61,327 bases of DNA from Oxalobacteraceae bacterium (GCA_027484285.1 JAIXTG010000055.1:1-61327); one strand, 5' to 3'. Positions 33,814-43,192 are shown, numbered from the stretch's first letter. Made by a program: numbers and translations. The notes: generated by a model from the sequence alone, not told the origin.

Positions 33814-34335
33814 TTAACCGGAATACCCGTAGTGCACCGCCAGCATCCCCAGAGCCGCCACCAAGATGCCTTTGGCCTCGTACTGGTTAAGCACCCGGCC
33901 ATTCCAGCCTTCAAGCAGAGACCATTCTTTGACGCTTCGCCCCATCCCAGCCACGTGCCACACCGCGCAACCACCCGGGCTATTGATACCCCCCACCGCA
34001 TCTAATGCCTCATGCAGCCTTTTTCTGGCAAAGGCGACTCGCTCGGTCATGCTGTCCCGCCACTGACCACCAGGAATACGGTCAAGCGCCGGCGGGCCTG
34101 CTGGGCTTAACTGGGCAAAGATGAAGGTCCGGTTAAAGTCTTGCCCAGCATCGTGCATCTGAGACGTGATAGATCCATTGCGCAGCATGATGCCAAGCGT
34201 ATCCACACACCTGAAATGCTCGGTTCGGTAGGTGGTACCCTCCTCGCCCAGGCTATTCCACTCTGCCATCCGACCGCCGGACAATTGCACGTGCTCTCCG
34301 TGCTCAAGAGGTTTGCTGACTGAACTTTTAGCCAT
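33814..34335 (-). CDS. DUF6456-like phage protein (173 aa)
   Basis: I start at MAKSSVSKPLEHG (34335), which overlaps the resolvase stop; the longer frame lies inside that gene. The C-terminal 90 residues (ALDRIPGGQWRDSMTERVAFARKRL, EALDAVGG, a KEWSLLEGW segment and LGMLAVHYGY) resemble DUF6456, helical domains found in phage and alphaproteobacterial regulators. Its place just before two terminators suggests a late regulator, perhaps an antiterminator; that is inference only. Confidence 0.6.
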   Translation of the reverse strand: MAKSSVSKPLEHGEHVQLSGGRMAEWNSLGEEGTTYRTEHFRCVDTLGIMLRNGSITSQMHDAGQDFNRTFIFAQLSPAGPPALDRIPGGQWRDSMTERVAFARKRLHEALDAVGGINSPGGCAVWHVAGMGRSVKEWSLLEGWNGRVLNQYEAKGILVAALGMLAVHYGYSG

Positions 34336-34849
34336 GACCAACACCCCCCGCCATCTGTTGCGCCAGAGCCCAACCCATGACCGCGAGCGCGTCCGCCTCG
34401 TTATCGTCGTTGACCACGTGCCCGGCAGCCTGAATGGCGGCGATAACCTCGGCCTTGCTGGCATTGCCCTTCCCCGTCGCATGTCGTTTGATCGTTCCTA
34501 CGGGGACGCCTTGATAGGGAATACGGTGATGCTCACACCAGGCGGTCAGTGTAGCCAGCAAACCGCCGTAGACGTGCGCAGCATCCACGCCAAGGTGTCG
34601 GCGCACCTCTTCGAAATAAACGGCACCCAGAGCCGCTGGATCGCTCTGGCCCGCTGTTGTGGCCAATACCTCATCCAGCCAACGCCGAAAGCGAAGGTAG
34701 CGCATGCCACCTCCCTCGAAACGCTGGGACTTGAAGCTGATAAAGCCATGAGTGACGGAGAGGTCTGCCAGACGCAGTGCCCAGCCGGTGGTGGTACCCA
34801 GATCTAAAGCAAGAACAGCACGGCGCTCGGGGCTCGGGTCGGAAATCAT
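34328..34849 (-). CDS. RuvC-like Holliday junction resolvase
   Basis: 173 aa with the RNase H-fold carboxylates: Asp16 in ALDLGTTTGWA, Glu80 in YFEEVRR and Asp153 in NEADALAV. GGAGGA lies 6 bases before the ATG at 34849 and decides the start over a longer frame. It would cut branched DNA before packaging. It overlaps the DUF6456-like gene by eight bases. Confidence 0.85.
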   Translation of the reverse strand: MISDPSPERRAVLALDLGTTTGWALRLADLSVTHGFISFKSQRFEGGGMRYLRFRRWLDEVLATTAGQSDPAALGAVYFEEVRRHLGVDAAHVYGGLLATLTAWCEHHRIPYQGVPVGTIKRHATGKGNASKAEVIAAIQAAGHVVNDDNEADALAVMGWALAQQMAGGVGHG

Positions 34850-35214
34850 CAGGAATCCTCCAAAGGTGCGAACAAGCGTTCCTACCGACTTGCTCATGCG
34901 ACCTGGAGGAGCTGGCACTGCCGGGTCAGGGCATCTGCTGCTCCCTCATGTCCGATCAAATTACGGATTTAAGGGTGTTGCGTAGTCACTGGGACTTTCT
35001 TCAATATTTCATACTTCAACCCTAGATTGCCTGAGAAGAGTAGATAGATATTTCAATATTTATTTATTTCAATCTAGTTCTTCTTCTTTCTCTCTCTTTC
35101 GATGGGTTCGCGCGCGAGTCTCTAGGCCCCCCATTTTTATTTATGTATACCTAGTGGGGGGTTTGAAATATGAAAAAACTGAAGTATCTCGTCGACACAA
35201 CGCAAGTGACTGAT
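34850..35214. other. AT-rich non-coding region between resolvase and replication genes
   Basis: 365 bases without a credible gene. It has AT-rich repeats of ATTTCAATATTT type (34999-35080), a 24-base pyrimidine-only run (35077-35100), a GCGCGCGA patch and a 7-bp inverted repeat of C6A/TG6 (35127-35161). Features suit a replication origin or the promoter of the resolvase operon. Confidence 0.4.
35127..35161. repeat. inverted repeat CCCCCCA…TGGGGGG
   Basis: Perfect 7-bp arms at 35127-35133 and 35155-35161 around a 21-base AT-rich loop. A long-loop hairpin or protein-binding site in the AT-rich gap after the replication gene. Confidence 0.6.
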
Positions 35215-37506
35215 TCACAAGACTTTGAGCATCTGGGTCGGCCTGCCTTTGTTTTGAAGCGTCGTGGCCTCGATCAGTCCTGCTTCGCTCAAGGTGCGCA
35301 AAACGCCGTCACGCTGCCTATGGTCCATGAACTGGGTTCGCCGGGTAAATTCGGTCTTGGTCATGCCGGCCTTGCCCGCATCGCGAAGAATCTGCATTGC
35401 GCGCTTGTGGTGCGACTCAACCTGGTTCTCCGATACACGAGCGGAAGCCTCTCGGATGGTCAGCTCTGCGCAATGGCGCGATAGCTTGATGCCCCATTCG
35501 GCATCATGATCTTCGATCTGCGGGTCAACCGGATCCCGGGATACGGCCCGAAGCAGCGCCAGCTTTGTCGCATTCTCTTCGATGCGGGCCAGGATGGACG
35601 AATAGCCTGTCCCCCGGGATGTTCGAAGGCGACCGACCAATTCTTGGTCCAGTTGCCGAAACGTGTCCCGCGCCTTTGGCGTCATGGGTACGATACGCGG
35701 ATCAATCAGCACTTCATCAATTGCGCCCACATCAGTCAGATTACCGTTCAGCTTCCCGCCCCCTTGGTGGATCAGAATCAGTTTGTCGATCAAATCCTGC
35801 GGCGGATCGATGACGCCAAACGCTTCATTACTGTCCGGGAAGTCGTCCTCGCTTTCCATAATAAGAAAGCGCGCCAGCGATCCGTCAGCAACGTTTGATG
35901 CCTGCAGCGCTTGCCAAAAATGAAGCGGTGTTGTGGTTCCGTAAATGCAAGCGCAAGGCTGATGAATGGCCCGATGAGCATTATTGTGCTGGGTGCTGGC
36001 GTACTCGACGCCGAAATAGGTGGTGCCTGATGTCGTGTACAGCTCAGTCATCAGATCCAGGATCTCGCACACATAACGCGGGGACCGCTTCCGGTCGGCT
36101 GCCGCAGACAAGAACATCCCGAACTCATCAAGCTGAAACAAAATTGCCGGCTGTCGTTGGATGGCAGTCAAAAGACCCGAGCCGGAGGCGATCTTGTTAC
36201 CCCCGAGGTATTGCAGCAGATTAGCCTTGCGGAATAATTCATTGATCACGATCCGGCTGTGATTTTTCCCTGCACCGCTCTCGGCAATGCCAACCACGTA
36301 AAGATTCGATCTTATGTTGCTCTCGGTTCGGTACTTGCGCCCCATCAGCGCACCGATGGCACACAGACTTGCGCCCAGCGCCAGCACTGGCTGGGGACGC
36401 TTAGCGGTTGCTGCCATCAACGTCATCAGGTCTGCGATTACCCCTCCGACCTGATCCCAGCCAGCTGGCATAGGCTTAGGGGGTGGTAGCGAAACTTCTG
36501 CAGGCTCAAGGACAATCGGATCGTTCGATTGCAACGCATTGAGCATCTCCCGTGCCGGGTGATGCCCATTCATGACGATCTCACCATTGATCTGCATATC
36601 AGCAGCAGGTATCCAGCCGTTATCCAGTGCCAGTTTGTAGATAGTTCCTGCTCCGATACGCTGCGGCGCAAAGCTTCGCCAGCTACGCGCTGTAGTCTTG
36701 GCGTCATATTTCTGAGAACTTTGCGACCATCGCTCAAATAGTGGCCATCCTTCATCGGCCAACGCCCCCTTGATCGCCATACCAATGCGAATCCAGCTAT
36801 CGTAGTCAAGGTCCGCGTTCAATATGTGGATGAGTGCATCCTCGACAGCCTCGAAGGTGCCCCGCTGCTCTGGCAGGTTCGCGCTTTCCATGTTGGCGCG
36901 CAGCCCTACCCCGAGAGTCTTCGGTCGTAAATCTGCTGGTATTAACTGGTAAGCCTCCTTCGCGAACTCGCGTGCCTGCGCCTCAGTAATTGCAGGTAAG
37001 TCTTCTGGCGAGAGATCGGCCAAGGTACTCACTGGCCAGCTATAGGGCTGTCCGGTATCGGGATGAACGCCGTAGGCGATGAACTGCTGACCCATACCCA
37101 GCACTTCGATCGGCGGGTACTTAAATCCTGCAAACGGCTGAACGGCACGATAGACCAGTAGCCGTTTTGGCGCATGACCGATGCGTACCGCAGGCGTATC
37201 ACCCAGCATCCGCTTGGCCAAGGCTTCGATTTCCATGGCAACAGCAAGCGATGCGAGAACATCGATATCGATGCCAATGACCCGACCAGCGGCAATACCG
37301 ATACCCGCTTCAGGCCAGTTGCCCCAGATATCGACTTCGTTTTCAGTGGTGTCGCGCTCGCAATGCCGGCTCCATTTAGGGTACTCATGCCATTCGCCAA
37401 GCTTATACAGGCCCGGCTTTTTGGTGTTCGGCTGGATCGGAAGAATCGGAAATCCACGATCCACTAAGGTTGCGCCCAGCTGCGCCATGTAATTCTTGTT
37501 CGTCAT
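35215..37506 (-). CDS. replication protein: prim-pol + DUF3987 helicase-like
   Basis: 763 aa. Residues 1-190 form an archaeo-eukaryotic-type primase-polymerase (bifunctional prim-pol) domain, with LPIQPNTKKPG and the metal-binding DID at 80-82. A PriCT-like segment follows (YDSWIRIGMAIKGA…). Residues 350-690 are a DUF3987 ATPase with Walker A GIAESGAGKNHS (about 407-417) and Walker B FQLDEFG. A C-terminal winged helix ends the protein. It is the likely replication initiator, fusing priming and unwinding. Confidence 0.88.
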   Translation of the reverse strand: MTNKNYMAQLGATLVDRGFPILPIQPNTKKPGLYKLGEWHEYPKWSRHCERDTTENEVDIWGNWPEAGIGIAAGRVIGIDIDVLASLAVAMEIEALAKRMLGDTPAVRIGHAPKRLLVYRAVQPFAGFKYPPIEVLGMGQQFIAYGVHPDTGQPYSWPVSTLADLSPEDLPAITEAQAREFAKEAYQLIPADLRPKTLGVGLRANMESANLPEQRGTFEAVEDALIHILNADLDYDSWIRIGMAIKGALADEGWPLFERWSQSSQKYDAKTTARSWRSFAPQRIGAGTIYKLALDNGWIPAADMQINGEIVMNGHHPAREMLNALQSNDPIVLEPAEVSLPPPKPMPAGWDQVGGVIADLMTLMAATAKRPQPVLALGASLCAIGALMGRKYRTESNIRSNLYVVGIAESGAGKNHSRIVINELFRKANLLQYLGGNKIASGSGLLTAIQRQPAILFQLDEFGMFLSAAADRKRSPRYVCEILDLMTELYTTSGTTYFGVEYASTQHNNAHRAIHQPCACIYGTTTPLHFWQALQASNVADGSLARFLIMESEDDFPDSNEAFGVIDPPQDLIDKLILIHQGGGKLNGNLTDVGAIDEVLIDPRIVPMTPKARDTFRQLDQELVGRLRTSRGTGYSSILARIEENATKLALLRAVSRDPVDPQIEDHDAEWGIKLSRHCAELTIREASARVSENQVESHHKRAMQILRDAGKAGMTKTEFTRRTQFMDHRQRDGVLRTLSEAGLIEATTLQNKGRPTQMLKVL

Positions 37507-37514
37507 GGCGCTCC

Positions 37515-37838
37515 TTAAAACGGGGGATCATCGGCGTATGCCTGACGCAGAAAATCCTGAAACGACGTGACGATCACATCTATCAGCGCGGCCCACTCCT
37601 GCTCAGTCCAGCCTGAAAGATCAGTCTTGCCGATTGTCTCGACAAAGGCGCCGCCGCTGATACTGGCCGCAAGCAGTGCATCGGTTTCATGTTTATTCGG
37701 GTCGATCATTCCACTAAGCTTTCCTGTAATGTCCTGACACCTTCGTGAGCAAAGCTTCACGGTTGGTGCATCGATACGGATGAACGACGGCGCGAACCCG
37801 TAGCCTCGGGCGTCACGCCGACAAATGGCGCACATCAT
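37515..37838 (-). CDS. DUF6511 zinc-finger-like phage protein (107 aa)
   Basis: An N-terminal CxxC (Cys3, Cys6) and CxxxC (Cys30, Cys34) could bind one zinc. The helical C-terminus (ALLAASISGGAFVETIG, EEWAALIDVIVTSFQDFL) fits DUF6511. It lies between helicase and prim-pol, and its ATG overlaps the helicase stop (TAATG). Probably a replication accessory; function unknown. Confidence 0.7.
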   Translation of the reverse strand: MMCAICRRDARGYGFAPSFIRIDAPTVKLCSRRCQDITGKLSGMIDPNKHETDALLAASISGGAFVETIGKTDLSGWTEQEWAALIDVIVTSFQDFLRQAYADDPPF

Positions 37839-39412
37839 TAAAATCGGGCGCCGACCACCTCGGTGTAACGCCCGCTCGGACGCACAGCAATTTCAGAGGG
37901 ACAGCGCAGCTTGGCCGCGCAGGCGATTGCTTCATCTACTCGCTGAGGCAACGGCAGCCCTTGAACGCGATTAGCCCACCACGACGCTGCCTTCTGGCGC
38001 GGGTAGCCCGGATGCTCGATGCAGATCCATTCGCTGTGGTGCGTGAGCCCGCTCCAGTAGTCCACCCGTAGTGATGGCGGCTTTCCTGGTTTATCGTGGC
38101 GTGCGTAGGAGACGCGGGTCACCGGTACCCATTGCGATTTGCCCGAAGTCAGCACATCCAGATTGCTGGCCTTGGCGTCGATCTTGAGTTCTGGCAGCGG
38201 AAACTCGTGCCCGCAGTCGGGACACGTGCGTACTGAGGTATGGACAATGCTGAAACAGTCCGGACAGGCCTTGGTAGGCGCAACGCCCTCTTCACCAACT
38301 TTAGGACGCTTGGGTTTGACGGCATCGATCGGTCCATGACGGGCGATATTGCCAGCGAAGTCCAGCACTAGGCAGTCCGTCTTGCCGGGTGCCAGGCGGC
38401 ACCCTCGTCCGACGATCTGAACATACAGGCCAGCCGATTTCGTAGGACGAAGCATGGCCAACAGGTCCACGCCCGGGGCATTGAAGCCCGTGGTCAGCAC
38501 GTTGGCATTGGTCAGGCACTGAATTCTGCCCGCCTTGAAATCATTGATGAGGGCCTCGCGCTGCGGTCCGGGTGTGTCGCCGACAATCGTCTCGCAACTC
38601 ACGCCTCGCGAGCGGATCGCGTCGCGGACATGGAAGGCATGGTCTACTCCAGCGCAGAAAATGAGCCAGCTATTTCGATCCTTGCCATAGGAGATGATTT
38701 CATCAACCGCAGCCTGTGTAATCGAGTCCTGATCGACAGCGGCTTCAAGATCCTTCGCAATAAACTCACCACCACGGGTGCCGACGCCAGTTACATCAAT
38801 CTGGGTGGCCATGCGCTTAGAAATCAGAGGAGAAAGATAGCCTTGATCGATCAGCTCCCGTACCGAAATCTCGTAAGCAATGTCGGTAAAGATCGCATCA
38901 TCTCCTTCGTGCAGCAGACCTGAGTCCAGCCGGTAAGGGGTCGCGGTCAAGCCAATGACCTTCATCTCTGGATTGATACGGGAAAGTTCCGACAGAAAGC
39001 GGCGGTACATGGTGTTCGATGAGCGTGGAATCAGGTGCGCTTCATCGATCAGTACCAAATCGCACTGCTGGACATCGTAGACCCGCTTGTGAATCGACTG
39101 GATGCCGGCAAAGAGAATGCGGGCATGAATGTCGCGCTGCTTTAAGCCGGCCGAGTAAATGCCCGCTGGTGCATCCGGCCAGAGTTTTTTCAGCTCAGTG
39201 TAGTTTTGCTCGATCAACTCCCGCACATGGGTCACGATCAGAATGCGTTGATCCGGATATGCCTTAAGCACCCCTTCAACGAAGGTCGCCATGACCAGTG
39301 ACTTACCACCAGCCGTCGGGATTACCACCAGCGGATTGCCAGTGGCTGCATGAAAATAGTTGTAGATGCCTTGGATGGCACCGTTTTGATACGGACGCAA
39401 GGTCAGGCTCAT
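37838..39412 (-). CDS. DEAD/DEAH-type superfamily 2 helicase
   Basis: 524 aa from the ATG at 39412; a longer frame is inside the nuclease gene. Motifs: TAGGKS (33-38), DEAH (123-126), GLTATP, and in the second RecA domain NANVLTTGFNAPGVD and QIVGRGCRLAPGK. Two CPDC pairs near residue 385-405 form a zinc ribbon. It is like phage RecQ/UvsW-type annealing helicases. The 4-base overlap with the nuclease gene suggests a helicase-nuclease pair. Confidence 0.9.
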   Translation of the reverse strand: MSLTLRPYQNGAIQGIYNYFHAATGNPLVVIPTAGGKSLVMATFVEGVLKAYPDQRILIVTHVRELIEQNYTELKKLWPDAPAGIYSAGLKQRDIHARILFAGIQSIHKRVYDVQQCDLVLIDEAHLIPRSSNTMYRRFLSELSRINPEMKVIGLTATPYRLDSGLLHEGDDAIFTDIAYEISVRELIDQGYLSPLISKRMATQIDVTGVGTRGGEFIAKDLEAAVDQDSITQAAVDEIISYGKDRNSWLIFCAGVDHAFHVRDAIRSRGVSCETIVGDTPGPQREALINDFKAGRIQCLTNANVLTTGFNAPGVDLLAMLRPTKSAGLYVQIVGRGCRLAPGKTDCLVLDFAGNIARHGPIDAVKPKRPKVGEEGVAPTKACPDCFSIVHTSVRTCPDCGHEFPLPELKIDAKASNLDVLTSGKSQWVPVTRVSYARHDKPGKPPSLRVDYWSGLTHHSEWICIEHPGYPRQKAASWWANRVQGLPLPQRVDEAIACAAKLRCPSEIAVRPSGRYTEVVGARF

Positions 39413-40380
39413 GTTTGTTCTCCATAATAGGTGTTCGCATACTTGTTCATACCGGTGTCGCGCCAGCGATTCCCACTGGCGAACTCGTACTCGACCCAGT
39501 CCTCGCCTGCGTCGATTTGCATGCCCGGCACAAGCGCCGGGATAAAGAGGTGCACAGCGCATGCAGCACGCTGGTCAGCCTCTGTCAATCGACGGTCATG
39601 CCTTGCACAGTGCCACCCGCCATCTACGGGTGTTGCTTGCAGACAGGTACGACAATTCACTTCAGGCGCAGCGGCATCCGATTGATTGCCATGACAGACA
39701 GGAGCGTGATCACACATTCGGCACTGGAACCACGCGGGATCGGTACTGACACGCGGAGGAGGCGTAGCTGAAAAGATGACCCGTTCGGCTTTGCTCATGA
39801 GTCCTTGCGCGAAAGTTGAATCCGCCTCGATGCGCTCGATATACACATCGTCCGTGTCTTTGCAGACCGCTAAGTACATCGCTCGAGTCAAGCCCATCAA
39901 ATGCATGTAGGTCTGCATCTGCGCAAAGTGCAGTGGCTTGCTATCCCGGACTTTCTTGGCCAGCAGATCGTTGAAGCTCTTGACTGAGTGGGTTTTAAAC
40001 TCAAGAACATGCCAGGTCTTCGGTGCTTCCAGCAGGTTGAGCGCGATGCCATCAAGCGAGCCACCAAAGTGACCACCATGCGCCTGAACCCGAAACTGCC
40101 GTCCGGTTTCAGGGTCCACCTCCAAGACCGTGGCCCCCGTTCGACGAAGGTTTTGAACCAGCCGAGCCTCTTCAATCTGTCCGGTTTCAAACAGACGAAG
40201 AAGCCGCCCCGGATGACGGACACGCGTCACCCACCGAAAGTCGAACCAGATCGCGCGCTCGCACTCCTTGCCAATGAGGGACGCTCCCAGATGACTACGA
40301 AAGCCGTCGTTTGCATCTGCCTCATACGCCGCAAAGATCGCCTCTCTGGTGGGAGATGTCATCGTTGGAAGTTCAGCCAT
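39409..40380 (-). CDS. PD-(D/E)XK exonuclease with putative Fe-S cluster (Cas4/RecB-like)
   Basis: 323 aa from MAELPTM at 40380. Catalytic residues are Asp110 (GGSLDG) and Glu127-x-Lys129 (LEFKT). Cys40 (GKECERAIW), Cys220, Cys223 and Cys229 (CRMCDHAPVC) have the one-plus-three spacing of AddB/Cas4 iron-sulfur nucleases. It probably makes single-strand ends for the Sak4-like recombinase nearby. It overlaps its neighbours on both sides. Confidence 0.85.
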   Translation of the reverse strand: MAELPTMTSPTREAIFAAYEADANDGFRSHLGASLIGKECERAIWFDFRWVTRVRHPGRLLRLFETGQIEEARLVQNLRRTGATVLEVDPETGRQFRVQAHGGHFGGSLDGIALNLLEAPKTWHVLEFKTHSVKSFNDLLAKKVRDSKPLHFAQMQTYMHLMGLTRAMYLAVCKDTDDVYIERIEADSTFAQGLMSKAERVIFSATPPPRVSTDPAWFQCRMCDHAPVCHGNQSDAAAPEVNCRTCLQATPVDGGWHCARHDRRLTEADQRAACAVHLFIPALVPGMQIDAGEDWVEYEFASGNRWRDTGMNKYANTYYGEQT

Positions 40381-40762
40381 GCTGCATCTCCCGCTCGGCC
40401 TGAAGGGCACGAGCGCGACTCACCGCCGCTTGCCAGCGATCTTCGTCGCAATCAGCACGCAATACCTCAATCAGCGCGTCCTTGAATCGCTCCCGATGAC
40501 CATCGCCCTGTCCGGCACTGAGTTTTGCAATCTGCGCTGTCAGATGCACCAATTCCTGTTGCTTCAAGCGTAGCGCGGTCTTGGCACGATGAAACCATGT
40601 CGGGTCCAACGACTTTTTCTCTGTCTGGCGACGAATATCGGTTGTAGCGATCTGAATACGAATCGACGCCATTTCGTCTTGAACTGCAGCCAGCCGATCG
40701 CGACAGCCCTGCACCGTGCTGGGCAATCGCATCGGCATGTCAGAAGATGCGTGCTCATACAT
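40373..40762 (-). CDS. coiled-coil phage hypothetical protein (129 aa)
   Basis: Helical throughout with heptad-like spacing (QGCRDRLAAVQDEMASIRIQI, TALRLKQQELVHLTAQIAKL). The C-terminus has RFKDALIEVLRADCDEDRW and overlaps the nuclease start. It sits in the recombination block and may be an accessory of the nuclease. No family recognised. Confidence 0.6.
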   Translation of the reverse strand: MYEHASSDMPMRLPSTVQGCRDRLAAVQDEMASIRIQIATTDIRRQTEKKSLDPTWFHRAKTALRLKQQELVHLTAQIAKLSAGQGDGHRERFKDALIEVLRADCDEDRWQAAVSRARALQAEREMQHG

Positions 40763-40774
40763 GGCAGCTGCCTC

Positions 40775-41305
40775 TTACGCCTGGCGCTTCCAAGGCAGAC
40801 CGTTAGCTGCCGGACTGGTCGTGGGTGCAGCGGCAAAAGCCTGAGCAGCGACCGGCGCCGTTGGTCCCGTGGCCGGCACCGCTACGCGCGGCACTGCACC
40901 GCTTGCGCCACCCCTCGGTAGATAGCGAATCGCATTTGATTCACCGTAAGCCCCTTTGGGCGGACGCACCCGTACATCAAGGGTCATTGGAATCAAGTGC
41001 AGTTGTTCGGAATTACTGACCTGCATCTTCCCGACAGCGCGACAAATCGATGAAAGCGTTTTCTGAGCAATCTGTACAGCATCAGGATTTGCGTTGATGA
41101 GATTTAGCCGATCAAAGAGCTTTCTGCCGGCGTACTGCCCCTCCAGGATGTCCAGCTCCAGGTACAGGTACTGACCGGCACCGTCTTTGGTAACTCGCAT
41201 TTCGCTGGTTACAATGTGGCCAAGGTATTTTCCCGGCGGTAGTACGTCGTAGTCGTTACTGGGTTCAACAGCCGATGCATCAAATGTTTGTCCGAATGAA
41301 GCCAT
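40775..41305 (-). CDS. DUF669 phage protein (SSB-like)
   Basis: 176 aa from the ATG at 41305. It begins MASFGQTFDASAVEPSNDYD, followed by PPGKYLGHIVTSEMRVTKDG and YLELDILEGQYAGRKLFDRLNL, the DUF669 pattern of phage single-strand-binding-like proteins. The C-terminal 40 residues are an alanine/proline-rich flexible tail, as in SSBs. It lies next to the Sak4-like ATPase, the common arrangement. Confidence 0.82.
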   Translation of the reverse strand: MASFGQTFDASAVEPSNDYDVLPPGKYLGHIVTSEMRVTKDGAGQYLYLELDILEGQYAGRKLFDRLNLINANPDAVQIAQKTLSSICRAVGKMQVSNSEQLHLIPMTLDVRVRPPKGAYGESNAIRYLPRGGASGAVPRVAVPATGPTAPVAAQAFAAAPTTSPAANGLPWKRQA

Positions 41306-41321
41306 GGTGATTTCTCCTTTT

Positions 41322-42104
41322 TCAGGTGCGAGTGGTGGTGGGTGGGTTAAGCGTCGAATGCAATGATTCAGGCATGGCCTGCGCAAAGGCGGACCATTCA
41401 AGCGGCAGCAGGTCAGGTAGGTCGTAGCGGTTTTTTGCGAGAAAGGCCGGGCGTTCGACCGTATGGATTACACGCTCGCCGGAGCCCACCGCACGGCTCA
41501 CCTTTTTGTTGAAACCAACATCCGCCTTCACGGTCGAGATGCGGTAGTTTGCGAAGAGCACAATGTCAGAGTGCTCTTGCAGCAATGCGGCTGCGCGTGC
41601 GTGGAGCTTGATCACGTACCGGTCGTAGGGATCATGCTCAGGCGAATCGAAGCGCTTTATTTCGGTGTGCGCGATCTGGACCACGGTCATGCCACGGTCA
41701 TCGCGTAGCGCGTTCAGCCCATCGATGTACTGGCGCCAGAGATTTAACGCGGCCACGTACCCTTTGCCATACCCCGCGTCTTCGATGGAATTCCAGCCGT
41801 TATCTCGGCACGCTTTGGCCCAGACCAGCGGCTCCAACCAGTCAACGCTGTCAATCACCACCGTGGCAAAGTCGTGCTGCTCGGTGTATAGCGCAGCCAG
41901 CGCCTCCATCACCTCCTCGAACGTTCGGGACAGCGGGAAGTTGGCAGCCGATAGCGTTCCCAGACCTTCCTCGGTCTGGATGAAAACCGGCTTGTTCGCT
42001 TGCGCAGCAAAGGTCGTCTTACCTACGCCCGCAACACCATGGATCAAAAGTCGTGGCGGCTTGATCGTGCCGGCTCGGTTTAACTGTGCGAGAGAAATGG
42101 CCAT
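41322..42104 (-). CDS. Sak4-like RecA-fold ATPase (phage nucleotide-binding protein)
   Basis: 260 aa with Walker A GVAGVGKT (23-30) and a Walker B-like VVIDSVDWLEPL, in the AAA_24/Sak4 family. It probably acts in single-strand annealing or strand exchange with the DUF669 SSB-like protein and the nuclease. It shares a base with the stop of the upstream gene. Confidence 0.85.
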   Translation of the reverse strand: MAISLAQLNRAGTIKPPRLLIHGVAGVGKTTFAAQANKPVFIQTEEGLGTLSAANFPLSRTFEEVMEALAALYTEQHDFATVVIDSVDWLEPLVWAKACRDNGWNSIEDAGYGKGYVAALNLWRQYIDGLNALRDDRGMTVVQIAHTEIKRFDSPEHDPYDRYVIKLHARAAALLQEHSDIVLFANYRISTVKADVGFNKKVSRAVGSGERVIHTVERPAFLAKNRYDLPDLLPLEWSAFAQAMPESLHSTLNPPTTTRT

Positions 42105-42628
42105 CAGACTGCCTCCCCTAACTGACTATCGTTGGCTGCCTCTGAGCTTTCACCATCGACAATGCGCTCAAGCTTGTAGGTCGGCTTACCTGCTTTGATC
42201 GTGCGCGCAGGCTCAAACAATTCCCGCACAGCTGGCGGCCAGGCGCCGAACTTGGTCTCAGACACCTTGACCTCGATACCCACATAGTCTTCAGGGTTCT
42301 CACCCCACTTGCGTAGCGCTTCGACTGCGTCTTTTAGCTTTCGCTGATCGTATTCAGGACGCTTAGGCAAGTCAGCGATCACAACAAATCCCTCATCCTC
42401 GAAGCGCACGGTTCCGGTGGTCTTGCCTGCATCCTGGCGCAATTGGTTAGCTCGGCTGCCGAAACGGTGATGCATCACCGCCTGCAGAAACTGCTTGTAC
42501 TGACGCGCAGATTCTTCAGCTGATGAGACGCGCTGAATCAGTTCGTTGAGTTCGGCGAGTGGCATAGCTTCGAGCTCTGCCATCATGAAATTGCCAACTT
42601 CTTCAAGGGTGTCGGGCTCAGGAATCAT
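42104..42628 (-). CDS. phage hypothetical protein, recombination block (174 aa)
   Basis: Starts MIPEPDTLEEVGNF at 42628 after an AAGGAGCG. A helical N-terminal half (ELNELIQRVSSAEESARQYKQ) precedes a beta segment (GTVRFEDEGFVVIADLPKRPEY) and KVSETKFGAWPPAVRELFE. I know such proteins only as conserved neighbours of Sak4-like ATPases. Function unknown. Confidence 0.65.
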   Translation of the reverse strand: MIPEPDTLEEVGNFMMAELEAMPLAELNELIQRVSSAEESARQYKQFLQAVMHHRFGSRANQLRQDAGKTTGTVRFEDEGFVVIADLPKRPEYDQRKLKDAVEALRKWGENPEDYVGIEVKVSETKFGAWPPAVRELFEPARTIKAGKPTYKLERIVDGESSEAANDSQLGEAV

Positions 42629-42644
42629 AGGGACGCTCCTTTTT

Positions 42645-43079
42645 TTAATGGGTTGTTTCCGGGGTTTCGACAGTGGTCGATGCATTCGTCTTGCGAAGAC
42701 GGGCACGAATTTCAGGCGGTGTCAGCTTGCTGCTTGAGCGGATCGCGATATAGCGGTAATGGCCATCGGCGACCTTCAGGCTGAACAGATGCACCAGGCC
42801 CAGTTCGCAAGCGATCCAGGCACGTCGCGCAACGGAATGCAGCCGGTTGCGCTCTTTCGTACCAAGGCCACTGCCCGACTCGGAACGATCGAGCAGCAGA
42901 AATCCTTCGTGGTACTGAATCGATTGCCCGACCAGGGCATCCCCGATCCAGTTGGCGAATCGCTCTTCGGTCAGCTTTTCGGTCGGTACGTATACGGCCT
43001 GTAAGGCTGCCTTACCGACTTCAACACCCAGCCCGAGATAGCTGCGTGTGGTTTCAACGATTTTTTTTGCATGCGACAT
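42645..43079 (-). CDS. phage hypothetical protein (144 aa)
   Basis: Starts MSHAKKIVETTRS at 43079, after CTGGAG. Blocks: LGLGVEVGKAALQAVYVPTEKLTEERF, VGQSIQYHEGFLLLDRSESGSG and RNRLHSVARRAWIACELGLVHLFSLKV. Mixed alpha/beta, no membrane segment. It lies between the sigma-like gene and the recombination block and may be an early regulator; no family assigned. Confidence 0.6.
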   Translation of the reverse strand: MSHAKKIVETTRSYLGLGVEVGKAALQAVYVPTEKLTEERFANWIGDALVGQSIQYHEGFLLLDRSESGSGLGTKERNRLHSVARRAWIACELGLVHLFSLKVADGHYRYIAIRSSSKLTPPEIRARLRKTNASTTVETPETTH

Positions 43080-43192
43080 CATTTCTCCAGGCATGAGTTG
43101 GCCTATCACCGACCCGAGGGGCGCGGCGTTTGCGTTTCTTGAAGGTTTTTACGGAGCGAGGTGCCTGTTTTTCTCAGGCGCCTCACGTTCTT

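Noticed and set aside
37838..39562. 574-residue version of the helicase
   Set aside because: The extra 50 residues are out-of-frame nuclease sequence with abnormal composition.
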